DNA of 64,000 nt, from NCBI RefSeq assembly GCF_003031585.1, contig NZ_PWAA01000011.1, forward strand, positions 349,501 to 413,500, given 5' to 3'. The position numbers were made by a program, and so were the translations under genes. Below the pieces are notes generated by a model. It had not been told where the DNA came from and ran no database searches. It worked only from the letters and a program-made list of their open reading frames with translations. Below are positions 45,876-55,734 of the stretch, piece after piece (the stretch's first letter is position 1; each line of letters opens with the position of its first letter). The DNA is from Thalassobius sp. I31.1 (lineage in GTDB: Bacteria > Pseudomonadota > Alphaproteobacteria > Rhodobacterales > Rhodobacteraceae).

Positions 45876-46238
45876 ATGTTTAATTTTATCAAAGCTATGA
45901 GTGCCGGTAAAATCGACACAGGGGAAGCCGTGGCCCGTATCAAAGCCGGAACAATGACCCTGATTGATATCCGGGATCCCGGCGAAGTGCAGGCCAGCGG
46001 TATCGCATCAGGCGCGCTGCATATCCCAATGGGGCAACTGCCCACCCGTGCCCGTCCTGGCCATAAGGATTGCGCTTCAGGCCTGACCTTCGACACGCCG
46101 CTTGCGCTTTATTGTGCTTCAGGTGCACGATCTGGCATGGCGGCCCAGACCCTGCGCAAAATGGGCTATAAAGAGGTGCATAATTTCGGCGCCCTGACAG
46201 ACTGGCAGCGTGCGGGCGGCATGATCACCAACATCTGA
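45876..46238 (+). CDS. Rhodanese-like domain protein
   Basis: This 120-residue single-domain protein has the rhodanese active-site loop CASGARSG (Cys80) and the N-terminal LIDIRDPGEVQASGIASGALHIP. It carries a persulfide and probably transfers sulfur or senses thiols in the cytoplasm, since no signal peptide is present. The C-terminal NFGALTDWQRAGG is standard. A bidirectional hairpin follows, shared with lpdA. Confidence 0.92.
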   Translation: MFNFIKAMSAGKIDTGEAVARIKAGTMTLIDIRDPGEVQASGIASGALHIPMGQLPTRARPGHKDCASGLTFDTPLALYCASGARSGMAAQTLRKMGYKEVHNFGALTDWQRAGGMITNI

Positions 46239-46247
46239 CAAAAAAGA

Positions 46248-46280
46248 CCGGAAACTTTCAAAGTTTCCGGCCCGTTTTCT
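46248..46280. terminator. Bidirectional terminator between rhodanese and lpdA
   Basis: The stem CCGGAAACTTT/AAAGTTTCCGG is flanked by an A-run before it and a T-rich run after it, so it can end both convergent transcripts. Confidence 0.8.
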
Positions 46281-46300
46281 TTGAAAAGAAAACGCCACCC

Positions 46301-47707
46301 TCACATGTGAATGGCACGTCCATATGCATCCAGCACGCTTTCATGCATCATTTCTGACAGGGTTGGATGCGGGAAGACGGTTTGCATCAGGTCTTCTTCT
46401 GTGGTCTCAAGTTGACGTCCGATCACATAGCCCTGGATCATTTCTGTCACTTCTGCACCCACCATATGCGCGCCCAGAAGTTCGCCGGTCTTTGCATCAA
46501 GCACGGTTTTCACCATGCCCTCCGGCTCCCCCAAGGCAATCGCTTTCCCATTGCCAATGAAAGGGAAGCGCCCGACTTTGACATCAAAGCCCAGCTCTTT
46601 TGCCTTGGCTTCGCTATACCCAACCGACGCCACCTGTGGGTGGCAATAAGTACAGCCCGCGATGCTTTCCGGGCGCACAGCATGCACCTTCTGGCCCGCG
46701 ATTTTTTCTGCAACCATCACACCTTCATGGCTGGCCTTATGCGCAAGCCATGGGGCCCCGGCGATGTCACCAATGGCGTAAAGCCCCGGCACACCGGTTT
46801 CGCAATATTCATTCACGACGACATGGGTGCGGTCGATCTTCACGCCCAGTTCTTCCAGACCCAGGCCCTCGACATTGCCGACAATGCCAACAGCGGAAAT
46901 GACCGTGTCAAATTCCTGCGTCTCAACTTTGCCATCCGTTTCGATATGCGCCGTTACTTTATCAGCCGCGCGATCCAGCTGTTTGACCATGGCTTTTTCC
47001 ATGATCTTCATGCCTTGCTTGACGAATTGTTTCTTCGCGAATGCGGAAATCTCGGCATCTTCCACCGGCAGAACCCGATCCATGACCTCGACCACAGTGG
47101 TATCCGCGCCAAGCGTGTTGAAGAAGCTGGCAAATTCAATGCCAATCGCGCCGGATCCGATCACCAGAAGTTTCTTCGGCATATGTGGCGGGTTCAGCGC
47201 GTCTTTATAGGTCCAGACACGTTTGCTGTCCGCCTCAAGCCCCGGCAGTTCGCGGGCGCGGGCACCGGTGGCAAGGATGATGTCTTTCGCCTTAAGTGTT
47301 TCAGTACCCTTTTCCGTCTGAACGCTGACTTCACCCGGGCGGGACACTTTCGCGCTTCCCATCACAACGATCACTTTGTTTTTCTTCATCAGATGACCAA
47401 TGCCACCGGACAATTGTGCCGCAACCCCACGGGAGCGTTTCACAACCTTATCAAGGTCATAGCCAATTTTATCAGCGGAAAGGCCGTAATCCCCGGCATG
47501 CTGCATCAGATGAAACACCTCAGCAGAACGCAACAGCGCTTTCGTTGGGATACAACCCCAGTTCAGGCAGATCCCGCCCAGATGTTCGCGTTCAACAATC
47601 GCCACCTTTTTCCCGAGCTGCGCAGCACGGATTGCAGCCACATAGCCACCGGGGCCAGCCCCGATCACGATAACATCATAAGAAGCCTGGGCAGGTTTTG
47701 CAGACAT
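46301..47707 (-). CDS. lpdA: Dihydrolipoyl dehydrogenase (E3)
   Basis: This 468-residue flavoenzyme reoxidises the lipoyl arm of 2-oxo acid dehydrogenase complexes and the glycine cleavage system. It has the FAD motif VIGAGPGGYVAAIRAAQLG, the redox disulfide C47/C52 in GGICLNWGCIPTKALL, the NAD motif VIGSGAIGIEFASFFNTLG, and the C-terminal catalytic His-Glu in FPHPTLSEMMHESVLDA. It stands alone without E1/E2 genes. A 20-base palindrome lies upstream. Confidence 0.96.
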   Translation of the reverse strand: MSAKPAQASYDVIVIGAGPGGYVAAIRAAQLGKKVAIVEREHLGGICLNWGCIPTKALLRSAEVFHLMQHAGDYGLSADKIGYDLDKVVKRSRGVAAQLSGGIGHLMKKNKVIVVMGSAKVSRPGEVSVQTEKGTETLKAKDIILATGARARELPGLEADSKRVWTYKDALNPPHMPKKLLVIGSGAIGIEFASFFNTLGADTTVVEVMDRVLPVEDAEISAFAKKQFVKQGMKIMEKAMVKQLDRAADKVTAHIETDGKVETQEFDTVISAVGIVGNVEGLGLEELGVKIDRTHVVVNEYCETGVPGLYAIGDIAGAPWLAHKASHEGVMVAEKIAGQKVHAVRPESIAGCTYCHPQVASVGYSEAKAKELGFDVKVGRFPFIGNGKAIALGEPEGMVKTVLDAKTGELLGAHMVGAEVTEMIQGYVIGRQLETTEEDLMQTVFPHPTLSEMMHESVLDAYGRAIHM

Positions 47708-47730
47708 GGGAGAACTCCGGCAGAAAAATG

Positions 47731-47750
47731 ATAGTTTGACGTTAAACTAT
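47731..47750. promoter_or_regulatory. Palindromic operator upstream of lpdA
   Basis: ATAGTTTGACGTTAAACTAT is a 20-base palindrome with one mismatch and central CG, 23 bases before the lpdA start. It resembles, but is not the same as, the ATGTTAGCG element of the gap genes, so a related but different regulator of the LacI type is likely. Confidence 0.55.
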
Positions 47751-47895
47751 TTTTTCACCCGTTTCAATATACCAGTGCATCCGGGGGTTTGATTGTTCAA
47801 TTCACAGATTGCATCATGTCCCGCGCCAAAAATAGAACCGCCTTCCCTGACAGGAAAGCGGTTCTATAAAAACCATTTGTGCACCCAAATGAAGG

Positions 47896-48468
47896 TCAGG
47901 CGCGCACAGCTTCGACAGCGGAACCATAGCCACCATCTGCGATAAAGGCAGCTTCTGGCACAGTCATGGACCGATCAAGTGCTTCGTTGCGGTAAGGGAA
48001 GCGACCAAAGCGGCGAATGATTTCGCGGTGCGCTTTGGCGTGCAACAGGTTGCCTTCACCAGCTTCCGGCATCCGTGTCAACATCAGACGCACACAGCGC
48101 TCCTGGTCAGACAGACATTCAGAATGCATCAGCGGCAGATAGAAAAACTGACGCTGCGGTTCATCAATGCGCTTGTCCCAGCCCTTATCAATCGCCTTAT
48201 TCGCAACTTTGCGCGCGAGCGCATCGGTCGAAAAGGCTTTGGCGGACTCCCGGAACATATTGCGTGGGAACTGATCAAGCAGGATCAGAAGCGCAAGTGT
48301 GCTTTCCGGCTTTGCCGTCCAGCCGCACAACTTACCGTCCCGTGCATCTTCCCACATTGTTTCAAATTTTTCGCGGATTTCAGCGTCAAGCGCTTCACCA
48401 CCCATATACCAGTCACTTGGCTTTTTCTCTGAAAGCCAGAATGACAGAACCTGCTCTGGTGTATGCAT
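47896..48468 (-). CDS. DUF924 family protein
   Basis: This 190-residue helical protein has the family blocks VLSFWLSEKKPSDWYMGG, LALLILLDQFPRNMFR, and the C-terminal YPYRNEAL-like segment (FPYRNEALDR). The fold is TPR-like and the function is unknown. AGGAGGG lies at the right distance before the ATG at 48468; the longer frame to 48510 is not used. Confidence 0.9.
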   Translation of the reverse strand: MHTPEQVLSFWLSEKKPSDWYMGGEALDAEIREKFETMWEDARDGKLCGWTAKPESTLALLILLDQFPRNMFRESAKAFSTDALARKVANKAIDKGWDKRIDEPQRQFFYLPLMHSECLSDQERCVRLMLTRMPEAGEGNLLHAKAHREIIRRFGRFPYRNEALDRSMTVPEAAFIADGGYGSAVEAVRA

Positions 48469-48640
48469 TGGAACCCTCCTCCCATGCGCTTTGTGCAACT
48501 CTTTACGCATCTAGCGTTACAAAAGTTTTACACAGATACAATGGGAAACCAGCTTATCTGCGCCAAATAGTTGCCTGTATGCGACGAATGCGCCTACGTT
48601 AGCGCCAACGGTTACCGCTGGCGCTATACCTTCGGATATA

Positions 48641-49906
48641 TCAGGCGACGTTCTCGTCTTCGGCGGCCTCTTCCTGGGCCTCAATGAAGACTTCCTGTGC
48701 AAGCTCAACCGCAACAGGTGTCGCAGATTGCAGAACCGGCGCCCAGGTCCCGCTTTCTTCGACGCTGACCGTCGGACGCTGTGTCATACGATAGGCAGCA
48801 TATGCTGTCAGCGCGGTCATCAGCACGCCGATATACACATAGAAGCCTTCCGGGCCGAAGACCTGCATTGCCCAGCCTGTGACAACCGGGCCTGCAATGG
48901 CCCCCAGGCCGTTGGCAAACACCAGACCGCCAGAAGCCGCCGCCATGTCTTCCGCATCGAGAAAGTCATTCGTATGGGCAATCGCAAGGCCGTAAAGCGG
49001 GTTTGACATGCCACCAATAATGAAAGCGGCGACCAGCAGAATTTCAAAGCGGCCACCGGCGAAAAACCCAATCACGGTACCAATCACACCAAGCCCAGCA
49101 ACAATCGCGATCAACTGGCGGCGATCCATGCGATCGGAAACCCAGCCAATCGGATATTGCAGAACCATCGCACCGATATAGAGCGCAGAGACAAAAATCG
49201 ACAGCTCCCCTACGCTCATACCAGCCTGAGTCGCGTAAACCGCGCCCATGCCGAACTGCGCCGCAAAGATCGCGCCAAGAAGCGCAACCGAAACGCAACC
49301 CAGAGGTGAACGATGAAACAATTCTTTCACGGACATCGCTTTGGCGGTTTCGAAGGCCGGGGTCGGGCTGATTGACAGAAGAATTGGCGCGAAAGAGATC
49401 GAAACCAGCACGGAAGAAATCACAAACAGCGTGTATCCACCGGTGTCCGCAAGGTTCAGGATACCCTGGGCTGACACGATTCCAACCATTTGCACGATCA
49501 GGTAAAGCGACAGGGATTTTCCGCGGTTTTCATTGGACGATGCATTGTTCAGCCAGCTTTCCGCTGTCACATACACGCCAGAGAAGCAGAAACCGATGAT
49601 GACACGGCCAATGGTCCAGGCGATGGGATCGGTCAGGGTCGGATAGAGGATCAGAACCGCAGAAATGAAAGAGGCCAGCGCCGCAAAGACCCGCACATGC
49701 CCGACGCGACGGATCATTTCGGGCGCCATGCGCGATCCGCCAAGGAAGCCAACGAAATATCCCGACATAATGATCGAGAGCGAGAAGGTAGAAAATTCAT
49801 TCTCCGTCCCGACCACCCCCAGGAGCGAGCCCTGAAGACCGTTCCCCACCATCAGAAGACCCATCCCCAAAAGCAGCGCCCAGGAGTTTTTCAGCACTTC
49901 AAACAT
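48641..49906 (-). CDS. MFS transporter (YcaD-like)
   Basis: This 421-residue protein has 12 hydrophobic segments, an intracellular loop RMAPEMIRRVGHVR after helix 2, and a second one SDRMDRRQLIAIVAG in the C-terminal half, both typical of the major facilitator superfamily. The GYFVGFLGGS and FSGVYVTAESWLN segments recall the YcaD branch. It ends in an acidic cytoplasmic tail (VFIEAQEEAAEDENVA). The substrate is unknown. Confidence 0.9.
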   Translation of the reverse strand: MFEVLKNSWALLLGMGLLMVGNGLQGSLLGVVGTENEFSTFSLSIIMSGYFVGFLGGSRMAPEMIRRVGHVRVFAALASFISAVLILYPTLTDPIAWTIGRVIIGFCFSGVYVTAESWLNNASSNENRGKSLSLYLIVQMVGIVSAQGILNLADTGGYTLFVISSVLVSISFAPILLSISPTPAFETAKAMSVKELFHRSPLGCVSVALLGAIFAAQFGMGAVYATQAGMSVGELSIFVSALYIGAMVLQYPIGWVSDRMDRRQLIAIVAGLGVIGTVIGFFAGGRFEILLVAAFIIGGMSNPLYGLAIAHTNDFLDAEDMAAASGGLVFANGLGAIAGPVVTGWAMQVFGPEGFYVYIGVLMTALTAYAAYRMTQRPTVSVEESGTWAPVLQSATPVAVELAQEVFIEAQEEAAEDENVA

Positions 49907-50036
49907 CGCATTTCCTTAATGATTGCCCATATCAGGCAGTGTTTTTCCCGACCCATACAACGGTCAGAATAAGGAAACCGTGCAGGAACGACTAAATATA
50001 GTCGTCTTCGGGCATTTTGTCGCATCTGAGTTCAGG

Positions 50037-51110
50037 TCAGCCCTTTGGCAGTAAGAGCGAGCTGTCACCATAGGAGAAGAAGCGATAGCCGTCACGGATC
50101 GCGTGTTCGTAAATGCGTTTCATTTCGTCCACGCCCATAAGGGCTGAAACGAGCATCATCAATGTGGATTTCGGCAGGTGGAAGTTGGTCATCAGGCCGT
50201 CGGCCACTTTGAAATCGAAGCCGGGTTTGATGAAGATATCTGTTTCATCGGTGAAAGGGGCAATTTCACCGGTGTCACGGGCCGCGGATTCGATCAGACG
50301 CAAGGCCGTTGTGCCCACGGGGATCACACGTCCGCCGGCTTCTTTTGTCGCCTTAATCTCTGCCGCTGCCTGCGCTGTGACTTCACCCCATTCCGCATGC
50401 ATTTTGTGGTCGCGCACATCATCGACCTTCACCGGCAGAAATGTCCCCGCCCCCACATGCAACGTTACTTGGCTGAAATCCACGCCCATATCCGTCAGTT
50501 GATCAAGCAGTGCCTGATCAAAATGCAGACTGGCGGTTGGGGCCGCAACTGCGCCGGAATGTTTTGCAAAAACGGTCTGGTAATCCGTGTTGTCCTGATC
50601 ATCTGCGGCACGTTTTGCAGCGATATAGGGCGGCAGGGGCATATTCCCGGCCTTCTGCAAGGCCGCGTCAAATTCATCGCCACTGGTGTTGAACTTCAGC
50701 AAAGCTGCGCCATCATCGCGCCCGGTCACACGGGCTTTGAACCCGTCACCGAAGTCGATTTCCTCACCGTCTTTGACTTTACGCAGAGGCTTGATCAGCG
50801 CACGCCAGCCCCCGGGGGTTTCCCCCAGGGGGTCAAGCAAAGTCACCTCAATTTTTGAACTGACCCGCCCCTGGGCGCTATCGCGAAAACGCTGTCCGGT
50901 CAGACGCGCGGGAATAACTTTGGTATCATTCAGAACCAGACGATCACCGGGCTGCAGAAACTGCGCAATGTCATGTACATGATGATCCGTCAGAGACAGA
51001 TCGCCCCCCTGCCCCAACGCCACAAGAAAGCGCGAGGCCGTGCGCGGCACCGCCGGACGGGTCGCGATCAGTTCTTCAGGCAGGTCGAAATCAAAGTCAG
51101 AAAGTTTCAT
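50037..51110 (-). CDS. queA: tRNA preQ1(34) S-adenosylmethionine ribosyltransferase-isomerase
   Basis: QueA (357 aa) transfers the ribosyl part of SAM to preQ1 in tRNA, giving epoxyqueuosine. Motifs are [41 protein letters not shown] and [11 protein letters not shown]. The C-terminus reads [17 protein letters not shown] and [12 protein letters not shown]. The ATG at 51110 (MKLSDFDF) is chosen over 51119. An 8-bp tandem repeat lies 93 bases upstream, so queA expression may vary with repeat number. Confidence 0.96.
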   Translation of the reverse strand: MKLSDFDFDLPEELIATRPAVPRTASRFLVALGQGGDLSLTDHHVHDIAQFLQPGDRLVLNDTKVIPARLTGQRFRDSAQGRVSSKIEVTLLDPLGETPGGWRALIKPLRKVKDGEEIDFGDGFKARVTGRDDGAALLKFNTSGDEFDAALQKAGNMPLPPYIAAKRAADDQDNTDYQTVFAKHSGAVAAPTASLHFDQALLDQLTDMGVDFSQVTLHVGAGTFLPVKVDDVRDHKMHAEWGEVTAQAAAEIKATKEAGGRVIPVGTTALRLIESAARDTGEIAPFTDETDIFIKPGFDFKVADGLMTNFHLPKSTLMMLVSALMGVDEMKRIYEHAIRDGYRFFSYGDSSLLLPKG

Positions 51111-51195
51111 GGGAACCATCTGCGATATTCATGCGAGGCTGGCAAGCGTGAAAACCTGTTCAGGACCTGCAACAGCACACAAATCCTGAATACCA

Positions 51196-51283
51196 GTTTT
51201 CTGGTTTTCTAGTTTTCTAGTTTTCTAGTTTTCTAGTTTTCTAGTTTTCTAGTTTTCTAGTTTTCTAGTTTTCTAGTTTTCTA
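51196..51283. repeat. Tandem octamer repeat, ten perfect copies plus one variant
   Basis: Ten perfect head-to-tail copies of GTTTTCTA occupy 51204-51283, preceded by one variant GTTTTCTG at 51196-51203. Each junction makes CTAG, a tetranucleotide normally rare in bacterial genomes. The array lies between the end of rnd (51341) and the start of queA (51110), both on the minus strand, hence in the queA upstream region. The unit is not a multiple of three and the array is not inside a gene. Slipped-strand changes in copy number would move promoter elements. Confidence 0.95.
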
Positions 51284-51340
51284 GAAAATTGGTGCCCAGG
51301 CAAAGATTGTCCAGAAAATTCTGTACCTGCAGCTTTGAAA

Positions 51341-52498
51341 TCAGATCTCTACAACCTTCACAGCAGATCCCTTCGCGGTCAGGGCAATCTCACCCTGACA
51401 CAGACGCATCGCATCTTCGCCAAAGACCTCGCCACGCCAGCCATTCAGCGATGGAACATCCCGCTTGCCAGAGGCAATTTCATCCAGTTCAGATGCGGTG
51501 GCGATCAGCTTCTGCGCAACGCCCGCATTCTCAGCCTTGGCTTTCAGCAGCACACGCAGAAGATCCGCCAGCGCGGGGTTCACCTGGGCCTTATCTTTGT
51601 CATTGCTGACCTTCGGCCAGGTTGCCGGATCGCTGTTCAAACCCGCTTTCACAGCCTTCAGAATGCCATCTGCAACATCGCCCTTACGTGCTTCACGCAG
51701 CAGAAGACGCGAACGACCAAGGTCTTGTGCGTTTTGTGGTTTGGTCGATGCCAATTCCATCAGCGCATCATCCTTCATCACACGGTTGCGTGGAATGTTG
51801 CGGGACTGTGCGTAGCTTTCCCGAAACTCAGCCAACTCGCGGGCGACAGCCAGAAACTTGCCAGAGTTTGTCCGTGTTTTCAGACGCTTCCATGCTTCTT
51901 CCGGCTTAATGATATAGGTTTCGGGTGACAGAAGAACCTGCAGTTCTTCCTGCAACCAGGGTTCACGCCCGTTCTTCTTCAGATCAGCAGAAAGCCGTTC
52001 GTAGATCATCCGCAAATGGGTCACATCCCCGACAGCATAGGTTTTCTGTGCATCGGTCAGCGGACGCCGGGACCAGTCGGTGAAACGGGAGGATTTATCA
52101 AGCGGTTGTTTGGCGATTTTGCGCACAAGGGTTTCATAGCCCACCTGTTCGCCAAAGCCGCACACCATCGCCGCAACCTGAGTATCAAACAGCGGAAGCG
52201 GGAAAACGCCTGCTTCGATAAAAAAGATCTCCAGATCCTGGCGGGCGGCATGGAACACTTTCACCACGTCTTCGTTGCGGAAAAGATCATAAAGAGGTTC
52301 CAGAGACATGCCTTCAACAAGGGGATCCACCAGCACCGCGTCAGTTTTGCCGTCACCCGGATAAGCCAGCTGCACAAGGCAAAGCTTTGAATAATAGGTT
52401 CGTTCGCGCAGGAACTCTGTATCAACGGTGACGTAAGGATGAGCGGCAGCGCGGGCACAAAATTCGGCAAGCGCCTGGGTGGTGGTAATTGTCTGCAT
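51341..52498 (-). CDS. rnd: Ribonuclease D
   Basis: This 385-residue 3'-5' exoribonuclease has DEDD-type exonuclease motifs (VTVDTEFLRERTY, KVFHAARQDLEIFF, and YAVGDVTHLRMIYERL). The HRDC domain follows around RNIPRNRVMKDDALMELAS. It trims tRNA and other structured RNA 3' ends. Length is typical. Confidence 0.95.
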   Translation of the reverse strand: MQTITTTQALAEFCARAAAHPYVTVDTEFLRERTYYSKLCLVQLAYPGDGKTDAVLVDPLVEGMSLEPLYDLFRNEDVVKVFHAARQDLEIFFIEAGVFPLPLFDTQVAAMVCGFGEQVGYETLVRKIAKQPLDKSSRFTDWSRRPLTDAQKTYAVGDVTHLRMIYERLSADLKKNGREPWLQEELQVLLSPETYIIKPEEAWKRLKTRTNSGKFLAVARELAEFRESYAQSRNIPRNRVMKDDALMELASTKPQNAQDLGRSRLLLREARKGDVADGILKAVKAGLNSDPATWPKVSNDKDKAQVNPALADLLRVLLKAKAENAGVAQKLIATASELDEIASGKRDVPSLNGWRGEVFGEDAMRLCQGEIALTAKGSAVKVVEI

Positions 52499-52557
52499 GT
52501 GGCCTGATTATCTTTCTGTTTCAGACGTTGTAAGCGAAAATAATTCCCCTGGGAAGG

Positions 52558-53160
52558 TCAGAGACGCAAAAGCCCACGCTCACCCGTCAGGAAATGGCGC
52601 AATACGGCCGGATAAAGCCGATGTTCCTGAACCAGAACCCGTTTTGCAAGACTGTCTGGCGTATCATCTGCCTGGATCGGAACAGAAGCCTGCCCAAGCA
52701 ATGGGCCATCATCCAGGCCCGCAGTAACCCTATGCACAGAACAACCCGCTTCATTGTCCCCGGCCTCAATCGCCCGGGCATGGGTGTTCAGGCCTTTGTA
52801 TTTCGGCAGCAGCGACGGGTGAATATTCAGAACCCGCCCTTCCCAGGCATCCACAAACACAGGGGTCAGGATGCGCATGAAACCGGCGAGGCAGATCACA
52901 TCCGGCGCGGCGTGGCGCAATGTATCATTCAGGGCGGCGTCAAAATCTTCACGGGTGTCATATGCTTTGTGATCGAGAACCGCAGTCGGAATATCCAGAT
53001 CGCGGGCTTTCGCCAAACCACCCGCGTCCGCAATATTGCTGAGCACAAGCACAGGCGCAGCGGGATGCATTGGATCGCCCAACATATCCTGCGCCAACGT
53101 CACCATGTTCGAGCCGCCCCCTGAAATCAGGATGGCGACCCGTTTTTTTTCGGCTTTCAC
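52558..53160 (-). CDS. purN: Phosphoribosylglycinamide formyltransferase
   Basis: PurN (200 aa) formylates GAR from 10-formyl-THF. Motifs are [21 protein letters not shown], and the catalytic block [16 protein letters not shown] followed by [19 protein letters not shown] (Asn, His, Asp of the active site). The start is GTG at 53160 and overlaps the purM stop as GTGA, giving tight coupling. Confidence 0.95.
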   Translation of the reverse strand: MKAEKKRVAILISGGGSNMVTLAQDMLGDPMHPAAPVLVLSNIADAGGLAKARDLDIPTAVLDHKAYDTREDFDAALNDTLRHAAPDVICLAGFMRILTPVFVDAWEGRVLNIHPSLLPKYKGLNTHARAIEAGDNEAGCSVHRVTAGLDDGPLLGQASVPIQADDTPDSLAKRVLVQEHRLYPAVLRHFLTGERGLLRL

Positions 53161-54203
53161 AGCAGCGCGCCTTTGTAAGTCACGCCTTCACCTGCGGAAA
53201 GCTGACCCAGGGTGCAGACGTCATGGCCCGCGTCTTCAAAGATCTTTTGCGCCTCTGCGGCTTTGTCGGCAGACACAACCGCAATCATGCCAATCCCACA
53301 GTTGAAGGTCTTCAGGATCTCGGCTTGTTCCATCCCACCGGTTGCTGCGAGCCATTTGAACACGCCAGGCAGTTCCCAGGCGTTCAGGTCGATCTCTGCC
53401 CCAAGGCCTTCCGGCAGAACGCGCGGCAGGTTTTCGGTCAGACCACCACCGGTGATATGCGCAAGGCCACGCACAGCGCCCGCTTTCATCGCCGCGACAG
53501 AGCCTTTGACATAAAGTTTTGTCGGCGCCAGCAGAGCCGCGCCAAGGGTGCCTTCGCCCCATGGGCAATCCGCATCCCAGCCAAGGCCGGACATATCAAC
53601 CAGCTTGCGCACAAGGCTGTAGCCGTTGGAGTGCACGCCGTTTGAAGACAGGCCCAGCAGAACGTCACCTTCAGCCATTTCCGCAGGCAGTGTCGCACCA
53701 CGTTCCATCGCGCCAACCGCAAAACCTGCAAGGTCAAAGTCACCTTCGGAATACATGCCTGGCATCTCAGCGGTTTCCCCACCGATCAGGGCACAACCGG
53801 ATTGCGCACAACCTTCTGCAATGCCGTTGATGATGGTGGTTGCGCTGTCCAGATCCAGCTTGCCGGTGGCAAAGTAATCAAGGAAGAACAGCGGTTCTGC
53901 CCCCTGACAGATCAGGTCGTTCACACACATGGCGACCAGATCAATACCGATGGTGTCAAAATTGCCGGTGTCAATCGCGATGCGCAGCTTGGTGCCAACG
54001 CCATCCGTCGCGCCCACCAGGATCGGATCGTTATAACCTGCGCCTTTCAGGTCGAACATCGCACCGAACCCACCAAGGCCGGACATCACACCAGGACGTA
54101 TGGTACGCTTAGCGGCCGGTTTGATACGTTCAACCAGCTCATTGCCTGCATCAATGTCCACACCCGCGTCTGCATAGGTGATTCCGTTCTTTCCGTCAGT
54201 CAT
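53157..54203 (-). CDS. purM: Phosphoribosylformylglycinamidine cyclo-ligase
   Basis: PurM (348 aa) closes the imidazole ring of AIR using ATP. It has [72 protein letters not shown]. The ATG at 54203 ([14 protein letters not shown]) has a GGAGCG site; the frame to 54251 is not used. It forms a two-gene operon with purN, an order common in proteobacteria. Confidence 0.96.
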   Translation of the reverse strand: MTDGKNGITYADAGVDIDAGNELVERIKPAAKRTIRPGVMSGLGGFGAMFDLKGAGYNDPILVGATDGVGTKLRIAIDTGNFDTIGIDLVAMCVNDLICQGAEPLFFLDYFATGKLDLDSATTIINGIAEGCAQSGCALIGGETAEMPGMYSEGDFDLAGFAVGAMERGATLPAEMAEGDVLLGLSSNGVHSNGYSLVRKLVDMSGLGWDADCPWGEGTLGAALLAPTKLYVKGSVAAMKAGAVRGLAHITGGGLTENLPRVLPEGLGAEIDLNAWELPGVFKWLAATGGMEQAEILKTFNCGIGMIAVVSADKAAEAQKIFEDAGHDVCTLGQLSAGEGVTYKGALL

Positions 54204-54380
54204 GGTGCGCTCCGGCTCATCAGTTAGCTTTGCGCGCCAGTTATCACTCAATTGTCGCTATGTCGATTGCAGAAGGAATATGTGATGTCTTAATCTTCAC
54301 AACCGGGGGAAACCTGCATTTTTTCAGAGCGGGTCACAAAAACAACTCATTTAAGGCGCATAGGCCGCTTGGGGGGACAC

Positions 54381-55286
54381 ATGAAATTTCTGACTGATCT
54401 TTACGCTGCTTTTTTCGGCTCTGGTGTGATGACTGCACCAGAGTACCTGATCCTCAGTCTTCCGGTGGCCTGGATCATCTATCTGCTGCGCCGCCGTCCC
54501 GGTGGGTTCTGGGCCTGGTTGATGCCACGTAAAATCTGGCTTCACCAATCCCATGGCCTCGACATAAAACTGTTTGTTCTCGGACGTCTGATGTCCTTTT
54601 TTAATGTGGCAGCCCGCATTTCTCTGACCACATTCATTGCCATAAATGTTGGTCGCATGATCGGGCAGGAAGGCCCTTTAATCTCATCCTCGCTTCTGCT
54701 GACACTGTTGCTTTGGTTGTCTGCCGATCTTGCCAGCTATGTCAGCCACCGGCTGCATCATCAGGTTCACACGCTCTGGCCGCTGCATGCCGTGCATCAC
54801 AGCGCCGAAGTTCTGACCCCTTTCACGGCGTACCGACAACACCCGCTTGTGCATTTCACAGCCATACTGATCAATTCTGCCCTGATCGGCGTTGCTCAGG
54901 GTTTTTTGATCGGCGGCCATGATCCGGCCAGTATGATCTACAGCGTTGCCGGCATTAATGTGCTGTTTGTTCTGGCCAATATCGCCATGTCAAATTTCCA
55001 TCACACGCATCTCTGGATCAGTTTTGGACCGGTGCTGGAACATATTCTGATTTCCCCTGCACAACATCAGATCCACCACAGCACAGCCCCGAAACACTAT
55101 AACAAAAACTATGGGCATACGCTTGCGATATGGGACTGGATGTTTGGCACGCTCTATGTGATCCGGGGCATTGAAGATGTGACGTTCGGCGTTGAGGATC
55201 CACAAAAAGACCCCTCCCGAAGCTATAGTTTGCTTTACACGCTGATCTATCCCCTGAAACAAATGACCGGACGACTGCGCAAATAA
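54381..55286 (+). CDS. Sterol desaturase / fatty acid hydroxylase family protein
   Basis: This 301-residue membrane protein carries the histidine boxes of the family: SHRLHHQVH, HAVHHSAEVLTPFTAYRQHP, and HQIHHSTAPKHYNKNYG, which bind a di-iron centre. Four or five hydrophobic helices surround them. Members hydroxylate or desaturate lipids such as carotenoids, sterols or ether lipids. The ATG at 54381 is preferred over an upstream TTG because of the GGGGGGA site. Convergent with the small secreted protein. Confidence 0.9.
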   Translation: MKFLTDLYAAFFGSGVMTAPEYLILSLPVAWIIYLLRRRPGGFWAWLMPRKIWLHQSHGLDIKLFVLGRLMSFFNVAARISLTTFIAINVGRMIGQEGPLISSSLLLTLLLWLSADLASYVSHRLHHQVHTLWPLHAVHHSAEVLTPFTAYRQHPLVHFTAILINSALIGVAQGFLIGGHDPASMIYSVAGINVLFVLANIAMSNFHHTHLWISFGPVLEHILISPAQHQIHHSTAPKHYNKNYGHTLAIWDWMFGTLYVIRGIEDVTFGVEDPQKDPSRSYSLLYTLIYPLKQMTGRLRK

Positions 55287-55288
55287 AA

Positions 55289-55310
55289 ACGGCCCCTGAA
55301 ACAGGGGCCG
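55289..55310. terminator. Terminator between desaturase and small secreted protein
   Basis: The stem CGGCCCCTG/CAGGGGCCG is followed on the minus strand by TTTTTATTT. It mainly ends the minus-strand gene and may also affect the plus-strand one. Confidence 0.8.
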
Positions 55311-55332
55311 CAGTCAACATGTCTGACGGAAA

Positions 55333-55578
55333 TCAGAATTCCATCAGAATTTCACCTTTTCCATCGTCTTCAGCAGGCGCTTCGCGTGATGCGGCATTGC
55401 CATTGCCGGATCCACCAAATGCCCAGGCCAGAACACCGATTACCACCGCGGCAATCAGCACCTTTTCCGCACCGTTCGATCCGGATGGCGGTGGTGTGAC
55501 CACTTCTCCGGCATTCACACTGCTGACGCCCAGTGCAACGACAAGCGTTGTGCCCAGTAATGTATTGCGTAATTTCAT
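55333..55578 (-). CDS. Small exported or membrane-anchored protein
   Basis: This 81-residue protein has a signal peptide MKLRNTLLGTTLVVALGVSSVNA, a short linker, a hydrophobic helix KVLIAAVVIGVLAWAFGG, and an acidic tail. The ATG at 55578 has a GGGGAGAC site; the frame to 55686 includes non-coding sequence. Function unknown; the ferrochelatase-linked and similar small glycine-rich proteins of Rhodobacterales look alike. Confidence 0.75.
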   Translation of the reverse strand: MKLRNTLLGTTLVVALGVSSVNAGEVVTPPPSGSNGAEKVLIAAVVIGVLAWAFGGSGNGNAASREAPAEDDGKGEILMEF

Positions 55579-55734
55579 GCGTCTCCCCTTTTCTTCTTTG
55601 GGAAAAATTCCCGCCCCTATCAAAACGCGATAAATTGTCAGAAAAAGGGCGGCGTTGAATTTTGCACAACGAAATGCATATCCCACACTGTGCGCTTGAC
55701 CTCCCGTCTCAGAATGATACGGATATGCACAGGC

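Noticed and set aside
51196..51283. Octamer array as a CRISPR or origin iteron
   Set aside because: Copies are head-to-tail without spacers, and no Rep or dnaA gene or DnaA-box cluster is adjacent.
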